From contig JAFDJC010000186.1 in NCBI GenBank assembly GCA_019307665.1, forward strand, positions 1-6,414: DNA of 6,414 nucleotides, read 5' to 3'. Shown here piece after piece: positions 5,463-6,414 of the stretch. Origin of the DNA: Deltaproteobacteria bacterium. GTDB lineage: Bacteria; Desulfobacterota; Desulfobacteria; Desulfobacterales; SURF-7. The first letter of the stretch is position 1; every line of letters begins with the position of its first letter. Under the pieces are notes generated by a model that saw only the letters and a list, made by a program, of their open reading frames with translations, was not told the DNA's origin and ran no database searches. A program made the translations under genes and the position numbers.

Positions 5463-6414
5463 AAACGGACCTTCATTCGCTCTTTGAGCAGTGTGTAACG
5501 CTTCAGAGTTTTATCGTTTTTCACTCCAATGGCAAGCGCCTTGCGTGACCCTACAAGAATCACAAGTTTTCGACCGCGCGTCACAGCAGTATAAATAAGG
5601 TTGCGCTGCAGCATAATATAGTGTTCTGTGAGTATCGGTATGATAACGGCAGGATATTCCGAGCCCTGGGATTTATGTACTGAAATTGCATAGGCAGGGA
5701 TAATCTCATCAAGATCCTGATAATCATAAGGTATTTCTTTGTCGTCAAAGGAAATAACAACTTCCTGATTTTCAGGAATAATTTTAATGATTTTGCCGAT
5801 ATCACCGTTAAAGACTTCTTTGTCATAGTTGTTTTTGATCTGCATAACTTTATCGTTTACAAGGTACTGCCTGTTTCCGTGTATAACAACTCCATCACCC
5901 GGGTTCAGGCTTTCGCCTGGGTTCAGGTTTTTCTGCAGCTCACGGTTAAGGTTTTCGGCACCTGTCAAACCTTTGTGCATGGGTGTCAGAACCTGTATAT
6001 CCTCAACAGGGTCAAAGCCGAATTCTTTAGCTTTAGGGATGCGTGTTTTCACCAGCTCGAGAATAGTTGCCAGGGCTTTTTCCGGGTCTTCTCTGGCGAT
6101 AAAATAAAAATCAGTGTCGTGCCGGTCGTTTTGCAGCGGAGGTAAAACTCCTTTGTTAATCAAATGAGCATTTAAAATGATATCACTTTTGCGCGCCTGC
6201 CTGAAAATTTCATTTAATTCCACCACGGGAACCGTACCAGATGAAATGATGTCCATGAGGACATTTCCGGCACCCACAGAAGGCAGCTGATTCACATCTC
6301 CCACAAGAATAAAGGTTGATTTTTTGGGTATTGCTTTCAGGAGATGGTGCATCAGAACCGTATCAATCATGGATGCCTCATCTACAATCAATAGATCGCA
6401 TTTTAACGGATGCT
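5459..6414 (-). CDS. recD2: RecD2-type (RecD/TraA family) DNA helicase, C-terminal part
   Basis: This is the last 317 residues of a superfamily 1B 5'-3' DNA helicase involved in DNA repair; the N-terminus, including Walker A, lies beyond the right edge. Counting from the first whole codon (6412), motif II is IVDEASMID (9-17), motif III VGDVNQLPSVGAGN (37-50), motif IV ELNEIFRQA (65-73), motif V VHKSQGSEYP (245-254) and motif VI YTAVTRGRKLV (274-284). The segment VNDKVMQIKNNYDKEVFNGDIG (185-206) belongs to the SH3-like insert found in RecD2. The TTG at 6391-6389 is not the start: conserved sequence (HPLKCDLL) continues upstream to the edge. RecD2 is preferred over the RecBCD subunit RecD because of the close match to RecD2-style motif wording, but the missing N-terminus, where the families differ most, would settle it. 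Confidence 0.92.
   Translation of the reverse strand, partial: HPLKCDLLIVDEASMIDTVLMHHLLKAIPKKSTFILVGDVNQLPSVGAGNVLMDIISSGTVPVVELNEIFRQARKSDIILNAHLINKGVLPPLQNDRHDTDFYFIAREDPEKALATILELVKTRIPKAKEFGFDPVEDIQVLTPMHKGLTGAENLNRELQKNLNPGESLNPGDGVVIHGNRQYLVNDKVMQIKNNYDKEVFNGDIGKIIKIIPENQEVVISFDDKEIPYDYQDLDEIIPAYAISVHKSQGSEYPAVIIPILTEHYIMLQRNLIYTAVTRGRKLVILVGSRKALAIGVKNDKTLKRYTLLKERMKVRF
5891..5926 (-). repeat. 18-bp imperfect tandem repeat inside recD2
   Basis: On the minus strand two adjacent 18-base units encode LNPGES and LNPGDG (partial-protein residues 169-174 preceded by 163-168). The units share CTGAACCC and differ in the third positions and the last two codons. The site is the loop just before the SH3-like insert, where RecD2 proteins vary, so it looks like a small in-frame duplication that leaves the protein intact. 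Confidence 0.6.

Noticed and set aside
6389..6391. TTG as the start of recD2
   Set aside because: It falls inside helicase motif II and conserved sequence continues upstream to the window edge, so the gene is simply truncated by the window.

Overview
The window comes from an anaerobic bacterium that uses the Wood-Ljungdahl (reductive acetyl-CoA) pathway. Two genes of that pathway lie together on the minus strand: acsV, which reductively activates the corrinoid protein, and acsD, the small subunit of the corrinoid iron-sulfur protein. The bacterial AcsV type, the bacterial promoters and Shine-Dalgarno sites, and recD2 argue against an archaeon. A Desulfobacterota-like sulfate reducer or an acetogen is my best guess, but no marker in the window fixes the taxon.

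Layout. Positions 1-1016 (minus) hold acsD, cut by the left edge, with a TTG start behind a strong AAGGAGG. Positions 1017-1253 are AT-rich and hold a possible 35-codon reading frame whose stop abuts the acsD Shine-Dalgarno, plus a hairpin that overlaps the acsV stop codon. Positions 1254-3191 (minus) hold complete acsV. Positions 3192-3435 are a divergent control region: a sigma70-like promoter for acsV with a 20-bp near-palindrome at its expected start site, and an opposing promoter for two small genes. Positions 3436-3841 (plus) hold two tandem FmdB-type zinc-ribbon proteins, apparently translationally coupled. Positions 3842-4130 hold a GC-rich hairpin and a promoter. Positions 4131-5462 (plus) hold an AAA ATPase of the AAA_14/DUF4143 type. 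Positions 5459-6414 (minus) hold the C-terminal part of a RecD2 helicase, cut by the right edge and converging on the ATPase gene with overlapping stop codons.

How it fits together. AcsV probably reactivates the corrinoid of the AcsC/AcsD protein when it falls into the inactive Co(II) state, so acsV followed by acsD makes one functional unit, with the rest of the CODH/ACS cluster expected beyond position 1. The FmdB pair shares a control region with acsV but its role is unknown. The ATPase and recD2 are unrelated to carbon metabolism and mark the boundary of the cluster. I found no CRISPR array, tRNA, rRNA, insertion sequence or clear new multi-gene system. The least explained items are the operator-like palindrome, the small reading frame in front of acsD, the first FmdB protein with an incomplete metal site, and the DUF4143 ATPase.
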